From the NCBI GenBank assembly GCA_035934235.1, contig DASYYB010000020.1:27981-91980 (forward strand): a stretch of 64,000 nt of DNA, in the 5' to 3' direction. A program made the translations under genes and the position numbers. Shown here in pieces: positions 55,257-64,000 of the stretch (the stretch's first letter is position 1; each line of letters begins with the position of its first letter). Under the pieces are notes generated by a model. The model saw nothing but the letters and a program-made list of their open reading frames with translations. It was not told the DNA's origin and did not search any database. The stretch comes from REEB95 sp035934235. Its GTDB lineage: Bacteria; Pseudomonadota; Alphaproteobacteria; ATCC43930; CGMCC-115725.

Positions 55257-55718
55257 ATGGCTGCTTTGGTGCCCCCGTTCACGCGCGAAACTGCGATCGC
55301 GAAAATCCGTATGGCGGAAGATGGCTGGAACAGCCGCGACCCGCAGCGCGTCGCGCTGGTGTATACGGAGAATAGCCGGTGGCGGAATCGCGTCGAGTTT
55401 CCTGTTGGGCGTCAAGCGATCATCGAATTCCTGACACGCAAATGGGCGAAGGAACTCGATTATCGCCTGATCAAGGAGCTCTGGACGTTCGAGGGCAATC
55501 GGATTGCCGTGCGCTACGCCTATGAATGGCATGACGACAGCGGCCAATGGTTCCGGTCTTACGGGAACGAGAACTGGGAATTCGATGAAACAGGCTTAAT
55601 GCAGAGGCGGTTCGCTTCGATCAACGACATGCCCATCAAGGAATCGGAGCGTAAATTTCATTGGCCGCTTGGCCGACGCCCTGACAACCATCCAGGTCTC
55701 ACCGAGCTCGGGCTGTGA
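55257..55718 (+). CDS. DUF1348 (NTF2-like) protein
   Basis: 153 residues from MAALVPPFTRETAIAKIRMA; GGAG 7 bases before ATG decides over an ATG 12 bases earlier. EDGWNSRDPQRVALVYTENSRWRNRVEFPVGRQAIIEFLTRKWAKELDYRLIKELWTFEGNRIAVRYAYEWHDDSGQWFRSYGNENWEFDETGLMQRRFASINDMPIKESERKFHWPLGRR matches DUF1348, usually about 150 residues and monomeric-barrel NTF2-like. Function unknown. Confidence 0.86.
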   Translation: MAALVPPFTRETAIAKIRMAEDGWNSRDPQRVALVYTENSRWRNRVEFPVGRQAIIEFLTRKWAKELDYRLIKELWTFEGNRIAVRYAYEWHDDSGQWFRSYGNENWEFDETGLMQRRFASINDMPIKESERKFHWPLGRRPDNHPGLTELGL

Positions 55719-56058
55719 TTGGCGGCCGTATCGAAAATTAGGGCAGCGAGCAAGCTGCGGCCATCAGCAACCCCCAGCAATAGAAGCCAGCTTCGACCAA
55801 CTCGGTGATGACGCCCCACCGGTATGGAAGCCGACAGAGTCACAGTACCGGGCACATTTGGTAAATCGACACAACGAATTCGGTGAATGTCATTGGTGAA
55901 AATTCGCCGACGGACTTACGCTATCGGACATCCCGGTTCGCTGAAAGAACGCTGCGACGCACGTGGCGCGATCAACAAGCGCATGATCGATCACGGAGCC
56001 TTGGCGATCGGGCTTTTTGGAAAACGTCCGAGTATCCTCTTCAAAATGGAGGGATGAA
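55719..56058 (+). other. Intergenic region, AT-richer, no supported gene
   Basis: 340 bases with reduced GC. A short frame ending EFGECHW (55669-55899) is open but overlaps the end of the DUF1348 gene, with no ribosome-binding site. No repeat or RNA gene is seen. It may hold the promoter of the DUF1059 gene. Confidence 0.45.
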
Positions 56059-56247
56059 ATGACTCGCCTTTATATCGACTGTCGCGAGTTCCCGAGTGAA
56101 ATGAAATGCTCGGTTTCGATGGCCGCCGACACCCCGCAGGAACTGCTTGAGGTGGCGGTGCAGCACGCCGTGACGGTCCACGGCCACCAAGATTCATCCG
56201 AGCTGCGCGATCAAATCGGCAAAATGTTCAAGCCGATGAAGAACTGA
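56059..56247 (+). CDS. DUF1059 family protein (62 aa)
   Basis: MTRLYIDCREFPSEMKCSVSMAADTPQELLEVAVQHAVTVHGHQDSSELRDQIGKMFKPM is the DUF1059 signature (Y-I-D-C, P-S-E-x-x-C-S, VHGHxD), with GGAGG 6 bases before ATG. A small protein of unknown function, often stress-linked. Upstream of tRNA-Lys on the opposite strand. Confidence 0.82.
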   Translation: MTRLYIDCREFPSEMKCSVSMAADTPQELLEVAVQHAVTVHGHQDSSELRDQIGKMFKPMKN

Positions 56248-56298
56248 GCGCCGACGACTGTCGCTGAGGGATCACCAGCTTTAACGTTCTAAAAAGGC

Positions 56299-56374
<76 letters not shown>

Positions 56375-56430
56375 GCGCCGGAAGGCGCCGTATATAACAA
56401 CCCCATGCCGGCTTGTCGAGCCGGATGGGG

Positions 56431-57579
56431 TCAGGTTTCGGCGTCGCCATAGCGGCCGATGCGGATGTCGCGGTGGACGTAGACGCTCATCAGCAAGCCG
56501 AAACCGAACATCACCGTCAGCATTGAAGTGCCGCCATACGACACCAGCGGCAGTGGCACGCCGACCACCGGCAGCAGGCCGATCACCATGGCGACGTTGA
56601 TGAAGACGTAAAGGAACAGGTTGGTGGTGATGCCGAAGGCAAGCAAGCGGCCGAAATGGCTGCGCGATCGGAAGGCGATGGCATAGCCATAGACGAAGAC
56701 GACGGCATAGAGCGCGAGCAGAACCAGACCGCCAACCAGCCCGAACTCCTCGCCCAGGATCGTGAAGATGAAATCGGTCTGGCGTTCGGGCAGAAACGAC
56801 AGGTGCGCCTGGGTTCCCGACAAATACCCCTTGCCGAAAATCCCGCCGGAGCCGACGGCGATCTTGGCCTGCAAGCTGTGATAGCCGGCGCCGAGCGGAT
56901 CGTTCTCGGGATTGAGGAAGGTCAGAATCCGGTTCTTCTGATATTCGCGCAGATGGTGCCAGGCGAAGGGAACCACGGCGCCGGCGGCCGCGAGCACCAC
57001 CGCAAATTTCCAAATCCTGACGCCGGCAAGGAAGAACATGGCGGCGCCGCCGATCACCAGCATGGTTGCGGTGCCGAGATCGGGCTGCTTCAGCACCATC
57101 GCCGCCGGCACGAGAATCATCAGCGCTGGCACGATGAGTTTCACCGGATTGCGGATCTCCTCGGCCGGCATGCCATTGAAATAGCGTGCCAGCACCATGA
57201 CCAGTGCGACTTTCATGAATTCCGACGGCTGGATTTGGATGATGCCGAGATCGATCCAGCGCTGCGCACCCATGCCGATGGCACCGCGCACCTCGACCGC
57301 GATCAGCAAGATCATCGTCACGGCATAGAAGCCGTAGGCCGCACGCAGCCAGACGCGGATGTCGACCATGGCGACCACGAGCATGACCAGCGCCGCGACC
57401 AAATACCGTACCACCTGGCGCTCAGCCCATGGATGCCAGCTGCCGTTGCCTGCCGAATAGAGCATCGCGAAGCCGACGCAGGCGATGGTGGTGACCAACG
57501 CAACCAGCGGCCAGTTCACGTTCAGCAGCTTGACGCTCAACGTCTGCTGCGTCTGGGAGGGGTCATAAAGCCAGCGCAT
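56431..57579 (-). CDS. rodA: Rod-shape-determining SEDS protein RodA
   Basis: 382 residues, ten membrane helices. SEDS family motifs: WIDLGIIQIQPSEFMKVALVMVLARYF, LKQPDLGTATMLV and ERQTDFIFTILGEEFGLVGG. RodA is the peptidoglycan glycosyltransferase that works with PBP2 in the elongasome. Gap of 8 bases to mrdA, with which it is co-transcribed; last gene of the mre-mrd cluster. Confidence 0.95.
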   Translation of the reverse strand: MRWLYDPSQTQQTLSVKLLNVNWPLVALVTTIACVGFAMLYSAGNGSWHPWAERQVVRYLVAALVMLVVAMVDIRVWLRAAYGFYAVTMILLIAVEVRGAIGMGAQRWIDLGIIQIQPSEFMKVALVMVLARYFNGMPAEEIRNPVKLIVPALMILVPAAMVLKQPDLGTATMLVIGGAAMFFLAGVRIWKFAVVLAAAGAVVPFAWHHLREYQKNRILTFLNPENDPLGAGYHSLQAKIAVGSGGIFGKGYLSGTQAHLSFLPERQTDFIFTILGEEFGLVGGLVLLALYAVVFVYGYAIAFRSRSHFGRLLAFGITTNLFLYVFINVAMVIGLLPVVGVPLPLVSYGGTSMLTVMFGFGLLMSVYVHRDIRIGRYGDAET

Positions 57580-57587
57580 GGTTCGGC

Positions 57588-59489
57588 TCAGCCCTGTGCC
57601 AGCTTCGTAGCGTCAAAGGGTTCGGCCGGCACGCGGCGCGCCGGGTCGCGCTTTTGCGCTTCGAGCAAGAGATCGTGGGCGATTGGCGCCGCGACCGCGC
57701 CGCCCTCGCCGCCGGTGGCGCCACCGTGCTCGACCACGACCGAGCAGACATAACGCGGCGCCGCAACCGGCGCGAAAGCAATGAACAGCGCGTGATCACG
57801 ATCCTTCCACGGCACTTTGGTGCCGGTAACGACGCCGCGATCGCGGATTTCCCGTGCGATGTGATGGACCTGCGCGGTGCCGGTCTTGCCGCCCATGATC
57901 ATCGTCGGGTCTTGGATCCGTGCGCCATAGGCGGTGCCATGCGGTTCATTGACGACGCCGTACATCGCGTCGCGAATCACATCGAGGGTCTTCTGCTGAA
58001 CCCCCATGGGCGCAAAGCCGTGACTGACGTCGGTCGCGACGGGACTCGCCGCCGTCATCACGCCGTCGTCCCGCACCAGTACCGGCTTGATCGTGTGCCC
58101 GGTCGCGATGCGGGCGACGTAGATCGCCAGTTGCAGCGGCGTCACGGAAACGAAGCTCTGGCCGATGCCGCAACTCAGCGTCTCGCCACGTTGCCAGGCG
58201 ACACCGGTCGTCGCCAGCTTCCACGCCCGCGTCGGAATCAAACCGGTCTTCTCACCCGGCATGTCGATGCCGAGCTTGGTGCCGAGACCGAAACGGTTCG
58301 CCATCTGCGCGATGCGGTCGATCCCGACCAGGTCGGCGGTGTGGTAGAAGAAGACGTCGCAGGATTCGCGGATGGCGCGATGCACCGACAACGTGCCGTG
58401 GCCGCCTTTCTTCCAGCAATGGAACACTGTGTTGCCGAGGTGGAATTCGCCCGGACAGAAGAATTCCGTGTCCGGCGTGATCACGCCGGCCTCGAGCGCG
58501 GCTGTCGCCACCAGCGGCTTGAAGGTCGAGCCCGGCGAATAGCTGCCGGCGATCGCCTTGTTCTCCAAGGGATTGTAAGGATTGTCGACCAGCGCCTTCC
58601 ATTGCGCCGGGCTCAAGCCGCTGGCGAAAGCGCTCGGATCGAAACCCGGCGCCGAGGCCAGAGCGAGTACCTCGCCGGTCCACGAGTCGATGACGATAGC
58701 GGAGGCCGAGCCCTGCGCGGCACAGCGGCGCATCGCCATATCCTGCAATGCCATGTCGAGGCCGAGAACGATCTGGTCGCCCGCGATACCGTCCTCGTGC
58801 GCCATCTCGCGCACGACGCGCCCGAACGCGTTGACCTCGACCTCGCTGGTGCCGGCGGTGCCGCGGAGCTCGAGATCGTATTGCTTCTCGACGCCGCTCT
58901 TGCCGACACGGAAATCGGGCAGCTCGACCAGTGGATCGTCGCTGTTGAGCTCCTGTTCCGAGACCGGCGCGACATAACCCACGACATGCGCGGTCTCGTC
59001 GCCGAATACGTAATGGCGGATCAGTCCCTGCTCGATCGAAACGCCCGGCAGATCGACGGCGTTGACGTCGATGCGCGCCATCTCGTTCCAATCCATGTCT
59101 TCGCGCAGCGCGATCGGGACGAAGCTGTGGTGGTTGCGAATGTCGCGCAAGACCCGGCGGCGATCAGCGTCGGTGAGCGGCACGAGATCGGCCACGGCAT
59201 CGAGCGTCTGATCGATATTGCCCGCCTGCTCGGGAATCACCACGGCGCGGTAGGTCGGCCGGTTGATGGCCAGCGGCACGCCGAAGCGATCGACGATATG
59301 GCCGCGTGGCGGCACCAACAGCCGGATGTTGATCCGGTTTTCGTCGGCCAACATTGCGAACTTCGGCGCCTGGACGACCTGGAGGTAATAGAGGCGGCCG
59401 GCGAGCGCCGTCAGCAGCGCGACCTTGCCGCCCGCCAATACCATGGCACGACGCGTCAGGACCTTGCCGCGACCGTTTGCCTTCTTCAT
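57588..59489 (-). CDS. mrdA: Penicillin-binding protein 2
   Basis: 633 residues. N-terminal membrane helix (VALLTALAGRLYYLQVV), a long dimerisation domain with RINIRLLVPPRGHIVDRFGVPLA, and the transpeptidase: SPGSTFKPLVATAAL (SxxK with the active Ser), RESCDVFFY (SxD), and MGGKTGTAQVH (KTG). PBP2 crosslinks wall peptides for rod-cell elongation with RodA. It is separated from mreD by one base. C-terminal length is typical. Confidence 0.96.
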   Translation of the reverse strand: MKKANGRGKVLTRRAMVLAGGKVALLTALAGRLYYLQVVQAPKFAMLADENRINIRLLVPPRGHIVDRFGVPLAINRPTYRAVVIPEQAGNIDQTLDAVADLVPLTDADRRRVLRDIRNHHSFVPIALREDMDWNEMARIDVNAVDLPGVSIEQGLIRHYVFGDETAHVVGYVAPVSEQELNSDDPLVELPDFRVGKSGVEKQYDLELRGTAGTSEVEVNAFGRVVREMAHEDGIAGDQIVLGLDMALQDMAMRRCAAQGSASAIVIDSWTGEVLALASAPGFDPSAFASGLSPAQWKALVDNPYNPLENKAIAGSYSPGSTFKPLVATAALEAGVITPDTEFFCPGEFHLGNTVFHCWKKGGHGTLSVHRAIRESCDVFFYHTADLVGIDRIAQMANRFGLGTKLGIDMPGEKTGLIPTRAWKLATTGVAWQRGETLSCGIGQSFVSVTPLQLAIYVARIATGHTIKPVLVRDDGVMTAASPVATDVSHGFAPMGVQQKTLDVIRDAMYGVVNEPHGTAYGARIQDPTMIMGGKTGTAQVHHIAREIRDRGVVTGTKVPWKDRDHALFIAFAPVAAPRYVCSVVVEHGGATGGEGGAVAAPIAHDLLLEAQKRDPARRVPAEPFDATKLAQG

Positions 59490-59490
59490 G

Positions 59491-60012
59491 TCACGTACTC
59501 AACGCCGGCATCGCACGATACGCCAGGGCGAGCAAGTAGCTGCCGATCGGGAAGCAAGCCGTTGTAATAAGCGTCTGGAAGATGAACGGGCGCGGCGGCA
59601 TGGCCTGCACCTGCATCAAGCTGACGAACGCCCATTCGAACGCGAAGGCTCCCACGGCGACGCCGAAAAAGCCAAGCCACAGGATCGAGAACGGCCGATG
59701 GCTGAAGACCCGCCGTTGGCTCAAGACACCGGTACGCACCAGCAGCAGTACGAGCGCCGACAGGCCAACATAAGGCGTGCCGTTGAGCAGATCGAGCAAC
59801 AAGCCGGCAAAGAACACGACGCTCGGCGGCAGCAGATCGGGCCGGTAGACCGACCAATGGAAAACCGCCATCAGCGCGAAGGCCGGCGCGATCGAACCGA
59901 AGCTCGGCACGTGGAACGGCAACAGCGATAGCAACACGAAGAGGATCGTCGTCGTGCCGGGCACCATGCGAGCGACAAAACCAAAATAGCCGTGATTCCG
60001 GGAATACGGCAT
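59491..60012 (-). CDS. mreD: Rod-shape-determining protein MreD
   Basis: 173 residues, about five membrane helices, with no cytoplasmic domain. PSFGSIAPAFALMAVFHWSVYRPDLLPPSVVFFAGLLLDLLNGTPYVGLSALVLLLV is the MreD fold with its conserved FFAGLLLDLLNG and YRPDLLPP motifs. Co-transcribed with mreC (2 bases) and mrdA (1 base). Part of the elongasome linking MreB to PBP2/RodA. Confidence 0.92.
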   Translation of the reverse strand: MPYSRNHGYFGFVARMVPGTTTILFVLLSLLPFHVPSFGSIAPAFALMAVFHWSVYRPDLLPPSVVFFAGLLLDLLNGTPYVGLSALVLLLVRTGVLSQRRVFSHRPFSILWLGFFGVAVGAFAFEWAFVSLMQVQAMPPRPFIFQTLITTACFPIGSYLLALAYRAMPALST

Positions 60013-60014
60013 GA

Positions 60015-60896
60015 TTACCGCGCGGGAGTCGCCCGGGCGCGGCCCCCTCCGATCGGCGGCGGCGCCGGTATCGCCTTGTCCGGCAGCACGCCATCGAGAC
60101 CATAGTCCACGATCCGCACCATTTCCAACCGTGCCAGATCTGCATACAGCTCGACACGGATCACGCCGTTGACCGAGACGACGACGCCAACCGGTAGATC
60201 AGGCGGGAAGACGCCGCCGCTGCCGCTGGTGACGATGCGGTCGCCCGGATTCACCGGATTCTTAGGCTGGAAATAGACCAAGCGCGGCTGATCGGAATTG
60301 TCGCCGTTGAGCATCGCCCGTTCGTGCGTACCTTCGACGACGACGGGAATGTGCGAATTGATGTCGGTCAAAAGCAGGATACGCGCGGTCCGGTCGCCGA
60401 GTTCGATGACGCGTCCGACGAGCCCGTCGCCGGTCAGCGCCGGTTGGCCACGGGACACGCCTTCATTTCGCCCGACGTCGATCAAAACGTTGCGCAGGAA
60501 GGCGCCACCGGAATCGGCGATTACTTGCGCCGCGACCGACGACACGGCGCCTTGGGGGGCGAACTTGACCAGGTTGCGAAGCTCCTCGTTTTCGGATTCG
60601 AGACGGCGCGCAACGTCCTGCCATTGCAGCAGCCGCTGGTTCTCGAGCTTGAGCTCCTGGTTCTGACGATAAACCGACGCAATATCTTCGACAGCGCCGA
60701 TCGCCTTCGAGGCCGTCACGATGGGCTCTCCGGCGATGCGGAGCACCGGCGAAAGCGTATCGGCGAGCACGATACGCACGTGATCGAACAGCAGGACATC
60801 GGCCTTGCCGAGAACCGCCAGCAGCGCCGAAACAAAAATCAGGAAGGGGAGCGTCAGTCGCTGGACTGTCGCGCGTACGGGGGCAGAGACTCTCAT
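60015..60896 (-). CDS. mreC: Rod-shape-determining protein MreC
   Basis: 293 residues. N-terminal membrane helix (LTLPFLIFVSALLAVLG), coiled coil at about 75-115 (QNQELKLENQRLLQWQDVARRLESENEELRNL), then two beta domains: AQVIADSGGAFLRNVLIDVGRNEGVSRGQPALTGDGLVGRVIELG and the C-terminal VVVEGTHERAMLNGDNSDQPRLVYFQP. MreC scaffolds elongasome in the periplasm. Upstream is mreB after 131 bases, which may hold a promoter. Confidence 0.95.
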   Translation of the reverse strand: MRVSAPVRATVQRLTLPFLIFVSALLAVLGKADVLLFDHVRIVLADTLSPVLRIAGEPIVTASKAIGAVEDIASVYRQNQELKLENQRLLQWQDVARRLESENEELRNLVKFAPQGAVSSVAAQVIADSGGAFLRNVLIDVGRNEGVSRGQPALTGDGLVGRVIELGDRTARILLLTDINSHIPVVVEGTHERAMLNGDNSDQPRLVYFQPKNPVNPGDRIVTSGSGGVFPPDLPVGVVVSVNGVIRVELYADLARLEMVRIVDYGLDGVLPDKAIPAPPPIGGGRARATPAR

Positions 60897-61027
60897 TGGC
60901 GCCGACCGTTTCTCATGGTCCCGACTGCTTCCGCCAAATGCCCGCGCCCTCCCTCGTCAACGCCGGCCGTGCAGCTTTTACACGGACTTCGGCGCTTCGT
61001 ACATGATACGGGCCCGAGCCAACATAG

Positions 61028-62068
61028 CTAATACATGCTTATCAAGACGTTACGCAGGGTCTTCATTTCCTCAAGCGCGCGGCCGGTGCCGAGCGCGACA
61101 CAGGACAGCGGATCATCGGCGATCGAGACCGGCAATCCGGTCGAATGGCGCAGGACGTAGTCGAGGTTGCCGAGCAGCGCGCCACCGCCGGTCAGCACGA
61201 TCCCCTTGTCGACGATGTCGGCAGCAAGCTCGGGCGCAGTGTGCTCGAGCGCAACCTTGACGGCTTCGACGATGGCGCCGACCGGCTCGGACAGGCTTTC
61301 GGCGATCTGGCGCTCGGAGATCACGATTTCCTTCGGCACGCCGTTCATCAAGTCGCGGCCTTTGATCTCCATGATACGGCCCTCGCCTTCTTCCGGCATG
61401 CAGGCCGAGCCGATTTCCTTCTTGATGCGTTCGGCGGACGATTCACCGACGAGCAGGTTATGATTGCGGCGGATATAGGCGATGATCGCCTCGTCCATCT
61501 TGTCGCCGCCGACGCGCACCGACCGCGAATAGACGATGCCGCCGAGCGACAGCACCGCGACCTCGGTGGTGCCGCCGCCGATGTCGACGACCATCGAGCC
61601 GGTCGGCTCGGTCACCGGCAAGCCGGCGCCGATCGCCGCCGCCATCGGCTCTTCGATCAAGAACACCCGACGTGCGCCAGCGCTTTCGGCTGATTCCTGG
61701 ATCGCGCGGCGTTCGACCGCGGTCGAGCCCGACGGCACACAGACGATAATCTGCGGGCTGGCGAAACTGCGGCGGTTGTGCACCTTGCGGATGAAATGTT
61801 TGATCATTTCCTCCGCCACCTCGAAGTCGGCAATCACGCCGTCACGCAGCGGCCGAATCGCCTGGATGTTGCCCGGCGTTCGGCCGAGCATCATCTTGGC
61901 CTCGTCGCCGACCGCCAACACCTGCTTGCGGCCTTTGACGCTGGCGATGGCCACTACCGAAGGCTCGTTCAAGACGATGCCGCGGCCTTTGACGTAGACC
62001 AGCGTATTCGCCGTGCCGAGATCGATGGCCATATCGGCCGACAGCATTCCGAGGAGATTGCCGAACAT
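61028..62068 (-). CDS. mreB: Actin-like cell shape protein MreB
   Basis: 346 residues. DLGTANTLVYVKGRGIVLNEPSVVAIAS (phosphate 1), VVDIGGGTTEVAVLSLGGIVYSRSVRVGGDKMDEAI (phosphate 2), and ALGTGRALEEM near the C terminus (adenosine site). The N-terminal amphipathic MFGNLLGML is the membrane-binding segment in alphaproteobacterial MreB. It leads the mreBCD-mrdA-rodA cluster. Confidence 0.97.
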   Translation of the reverse strand: MFGNLLGMLSADMAIDLGTANTLVYVKGRGIVLNEPSVVAIASVKGRKQVLAVGDEAKMMLGRTPGNIQAIRPLRDGVIADFEVAEEMIKHFIRKVHNRRSFASPQIIVCVPSGSTAVERRAIQESAESAGARRVFLIEEPMAAAIGAGLPVTEPTGSMVVDIGGGTTEVAVLSLGGIVYSRSVRVGGDKMDEAIIAYIRRNHNLLVGESSAERIKKEIGSACMPEEGEGRIMEIKGRDLMNGVPKEIVISERQIAESLSEPVGAIVEAVKVALEHTAPELAADIVDKGIVLTGGGALLGNLDYVLRHSTGLPVSIADDPLSCVALGTGRALEEMKTLRNVLISMY

Positions 62069-62106
62069 CGTATTGGTGTGACCCGAGGTTGGTTGTTGGA
62101 CCGCCG

Positions 62107-63690
62107 TTACGCTGTGAGCGCGGCGGGTGCGGTCTTCGCCCGCTTGGTCAGGAGCTTATTGAGCGCGTGGATATAGGCACGCGCCGAGGCGACCAGCGTG
62201 TCCGGATCGGCACCCTGGCCGACGACCGTCTTGCCGTCCTCCTCGAGACGCACGGTGACTTCGGCCTGCGCATCGGTGCCCTCGGTCACGGCATGCACCT
62301 GATAGAGCAGCAGGCGCGCGCTGTGCGGTACGATGGCGCGGATGGCATTGAAGGTGGCGTCGACCGGACCGTTGCCGGTGACCTTGGCGGTCTTGCGGGC
62401 CGCGTCGAAATCGAGCTCGATTTCCGCGGTCTGCGGCCCCTTTGAGCCGGCAATCACCTGCAACGAGAGGAACCTGATGCGCTCGTCACCACGCTGAATC
62501 TCGTCGTCGACCAGCGCAACGATGTCCTCGTCGTAGACGTCCTTCTTGCGATCCGCGACATCCTTGAAGCGCCGGAAGGCATCGTTCAAGGCATTGTCGC
62601 CCAGCTCGAAGCCGAGCTCCTTGAGTTTCATCTTGAACGCGTGCCGGCCCGAGTGCTTGCCCATGACCAGCGTCGACTTGCCGAGACCGACCGATTCCGG
62701 CGTCATGATCTCGTAAGTGCCAGCGTGCTTGAGCATACCGTCTTGGTGGATGCCGCTTTCGTGCGCGAAAGCGTTGGCGCCGACGATCGCCTTGTTGGGT
62801 TGCACGACGAAGCCAGTGACCGCCGAGACCAGACGCGACGCGCGTGTGATGCATTCGGACTTGATGCCGGTGGTGTAAGGGATCACGTCGTGGCGCGTCC
62901 TGAGCGCCATGACGATCTCCTCCATCGCGGCATTGCCGGCGCGTTCGCCTAGGCCGTTGATCGTGCATTCGACCTGCCGGGCGCCTGCCCGCACGGCGGC
63001 CAGCGAATTCGCCACGGCCAGGCCAAGATCGTTGTGGCAATGAACCGAAATCACCGCCTTGTCGATGTTGGGCACGCGATCGAACAACATGCGGATGAGC
63101 GCACCGAATTCCTCCGGCACGGCATAGCCGACCGTGTCCGGGATATTGATGGTGCGCGCACCAGCCTTGATCGCGCTTTCAACCACGCGACAGAGAAAGT
63201 CGTGCTCAGTGCGCGAGCCGTCTTCGGCCGACCATTCGACATCCGGACAGAGATTGCGTGCGTGCGACACGCTGTCGATCACCGCTTGATGCACCTGCTC
63301 CGGCGCCATCTGGAGCTTGTATTTCATGTGCAGCGGCGACGTCGAAAGGAACGTATGGATGCGCGGCCGCTTCGCGTGCTGCAACGCCTCCCACGCACGA
63401 TCGATGTCGGTGCGCGCCGCACGCGCGAGGCCGCAGACTGCCGAGGTCTTGACCACTTTGGCGATCTCGCGCACGGCCTCGAAATCGCCGTTCGACGCGA
63501 TCGGGAAGCCGCCCTCGATGACGTCGACACCCATTTCCTCGAGCAGCTGGGCAATCCGGATCTTTTCCTCGAGATTCATCGACGCGCCCGGCGATTGCTC
63601 GCCGTCGCGCATGGTCGTGTCGAAAATGATGACGCGATTGGCGTCGGCCCTGGTCTCGGGTACGACGGTCTTCGGAGATTGCGTGGCGCC
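62107..63690 (-). CDS. leuA: 2-isopropylmalate synthase
   Basis: 527 residues from MGATQSPKTVVPETRADANR (AGGA 8 bases before; another ATG 18 bases earlier). DTTMRDGEQSPGASMNLEEKI, VHCHNDLGLAVANSLAAV (HxH with Asn) and GERAGNAAMEEIVMAL are the catalytic-domain motifs. The C-terminal LeuA allosteric domain (ETAEIELDFDAARKTAKVTGNGPVDATFNAI) binds leucine. First step of leucine biosynthesis. mreB follows by 38 bases, probably a coincidental neighbour. Confidence 0.95.
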   Translation of the reverse strand, partial: GATQSPKTVVPETRADANRVIIFDTTMRDGEQSPGASMNLEEKIRIAQLLEEMGVDVIEGGFPIASNGDFEAVREIAKVVKTSAVCGLARAARTDIDRAWEALQHAKRPRIHTFLSTSPLHMKYKLQMAPEQVHQAVIDSVSHARNLCPDVEWSAEDGSRTEHDFLCRVVESAIKAGARTINIPDTVGYAVPEEFGALIRMLFDRVPNIDKAVISVHCHNDLGLAVANSLAAVRAGARQVECTINGLGERAGNAAMEEIVMALRTRHDVIPYTTGIKSECITRASRLVSAVTGFVVQPNKAIVGANAFAHESGIHQDGMLKHAGTYEIMTPESVGLGKSTLVMGKHSGRHAFKMKLKELGFELGDNALNDAFRRFKDVADRKKDVYDEDIVALVDDEIQRGDERIRFLSLQVIAGSKGPQTAEIELDFDAARKTAKVTGNGPVDATFNAIRAIVPHSARLLLYQVHAVTEGTDAQAEVTVRLEEDGKTVVGQGADPDTLVASARAYIHALNKLLTKRAKTAPAALTA

Positions 63691-63708
63691 CATGGCGCGA
63701 TTCCTCAT

Positions 63709-64000
63709 GTCTCAGGGAAATAACGTTGAGCCGTGGCCGATGCCCCTCGAACGCGAGCGGGCTCCATCGCGCCCGCGCTCAGGGGCAGCTAAGTCGTAGC
63801 GTGCCGCCGTTCCCCCGCGTCGGGCTGGCCAAACGGCAGGCGCGGTCGATCCGGCGCGGAAACGCCCGAATAACCCTGCCTGCGAACGTCATGGCCATAT
63901 TTGCCCGCTTTCTATCGACCCGCGTCGTCACTGGCGCCGCTGGCCGGTTCCCTGGTAAGGCGAAAAAATCAAGGCCGGTACTATGTTTAGCCCGGCTTGC
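63709..64000. other. Upstream region of leuA, no supported gene
   Basis: 292 bases. On the minus strand a long GC-rich hairpin-capable segment (63745-63785) precedes leuA, which could be a leader or attenuator, but no leader peptide with leucine codons is evident. The frames here are shadows without ribosome-binding sites. Confidence 0.4.

Noticed and set aside
55669..55899. Rightward 76-residue frame
   Set aside because: It overlaps the DUF1348 end, has no ribosome-binding site and no recognisable domain.
63745..63785. Attenuator hairpin before leuA
   Set aside because: No leader peptide with leucine codons and no T tract; structure alone is weak in GC-rich DNA.

Overview
The window is GC-rich chromosomal DNA from an alphaproteobacterium, probably Hyphomicrobiales- or Rhodospirillales-like. 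The basis is the set of best-recognised genes: an S24 repressor next to a GcrA-C-like protein, a SAM-II riboswitch in front of metZ, the mreBCD-mrdA-rodA cluster beside leuA, a Flp pilin, a PAS_5 protein, and LexA boxes of the alphaproteobacterial GAAC-N7-GAAC type. No marker fixes the genus.

Layout. 1-2306: chromosomal flank (end of hrpB, a DHA2 drug exporter). 2396-26268: a prophage / GTA-like late operon transcribed leftwards. Read in its own direction it encodes two terminase small subunits, TerL, portal, prohead protease, capsid, connectors, tail terminator, tail tube, tail chaperones, tape measure, DUF2460, DUF2163, an NlpC/P60 hydrolase, a large tail-tip protein, tail fibre, and a lysis cassette (spanin-like protein, GH108 endolysin, small membrane protein, 3TM holin). 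The head-tail order is that of the Rhodobacter GTA cluster. No integrase, replication gene or repressor lies beside it. The operon is interrupted at four places by bacterial genes on the opposite strand: FkbM methyltransferase; cspA-infA-hdeD; LpxL-like acyltransferase plus lipoprotein; and a secreted TPR protein. A fifth, co-directional insertion holds a 52-residue deaminase-toxin remnant and a candidate immunity gene.

26.2-32.8 kb is a mosaic accessory region. Pieces of a second copy of the first terminase-small gene and its 5' flank lie in colinear order, separated by cassettes (cassette contents: DUF3892 protein and MddA methyltransferase; membrane protein, GYD protein and cupin; unknown protein, PadR regulator and partner). 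Two near-copies of a LexA-box promoter occur at 27.2 and 32.7 kb.

32.3-46 kb carries ordinary small chromosomal genes: DoxX, two Pro/Tyr-rich secreted proteins around a TetR gene with a perfect 16-bp palindrome, a lytic transglycosylase, cupin, Flp pilin, a triple-PAS histidine kinase, VOC and GNAT enzymes, and a second cspA-infA pair followed by rpsU. 45.6-47.4 kb resembles a detached lysogeny switch (S24 repressor divergent from GcrA-C-like and DUF6456-like genes). 47.4-56 kb is metabolic: metZ under a SAM-II riboswitch, MaoC hydratase, an NMT1-type ABC transporter, a GntR regulator with an AT-rich palindrome, a leaderless NMT1-like protein and an enoyl-CoA hydratase. 56.3-63.7 kb holds tRNA-Lys(CUU), the elongasome genes and leuA.

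Most distinctive: the cargo islands inside the phage late operon, the toxin-tip/immunity pair, the 38-bp att-like repeat of the infA 3' end, and the split terS copy with SOS promoters beside it.
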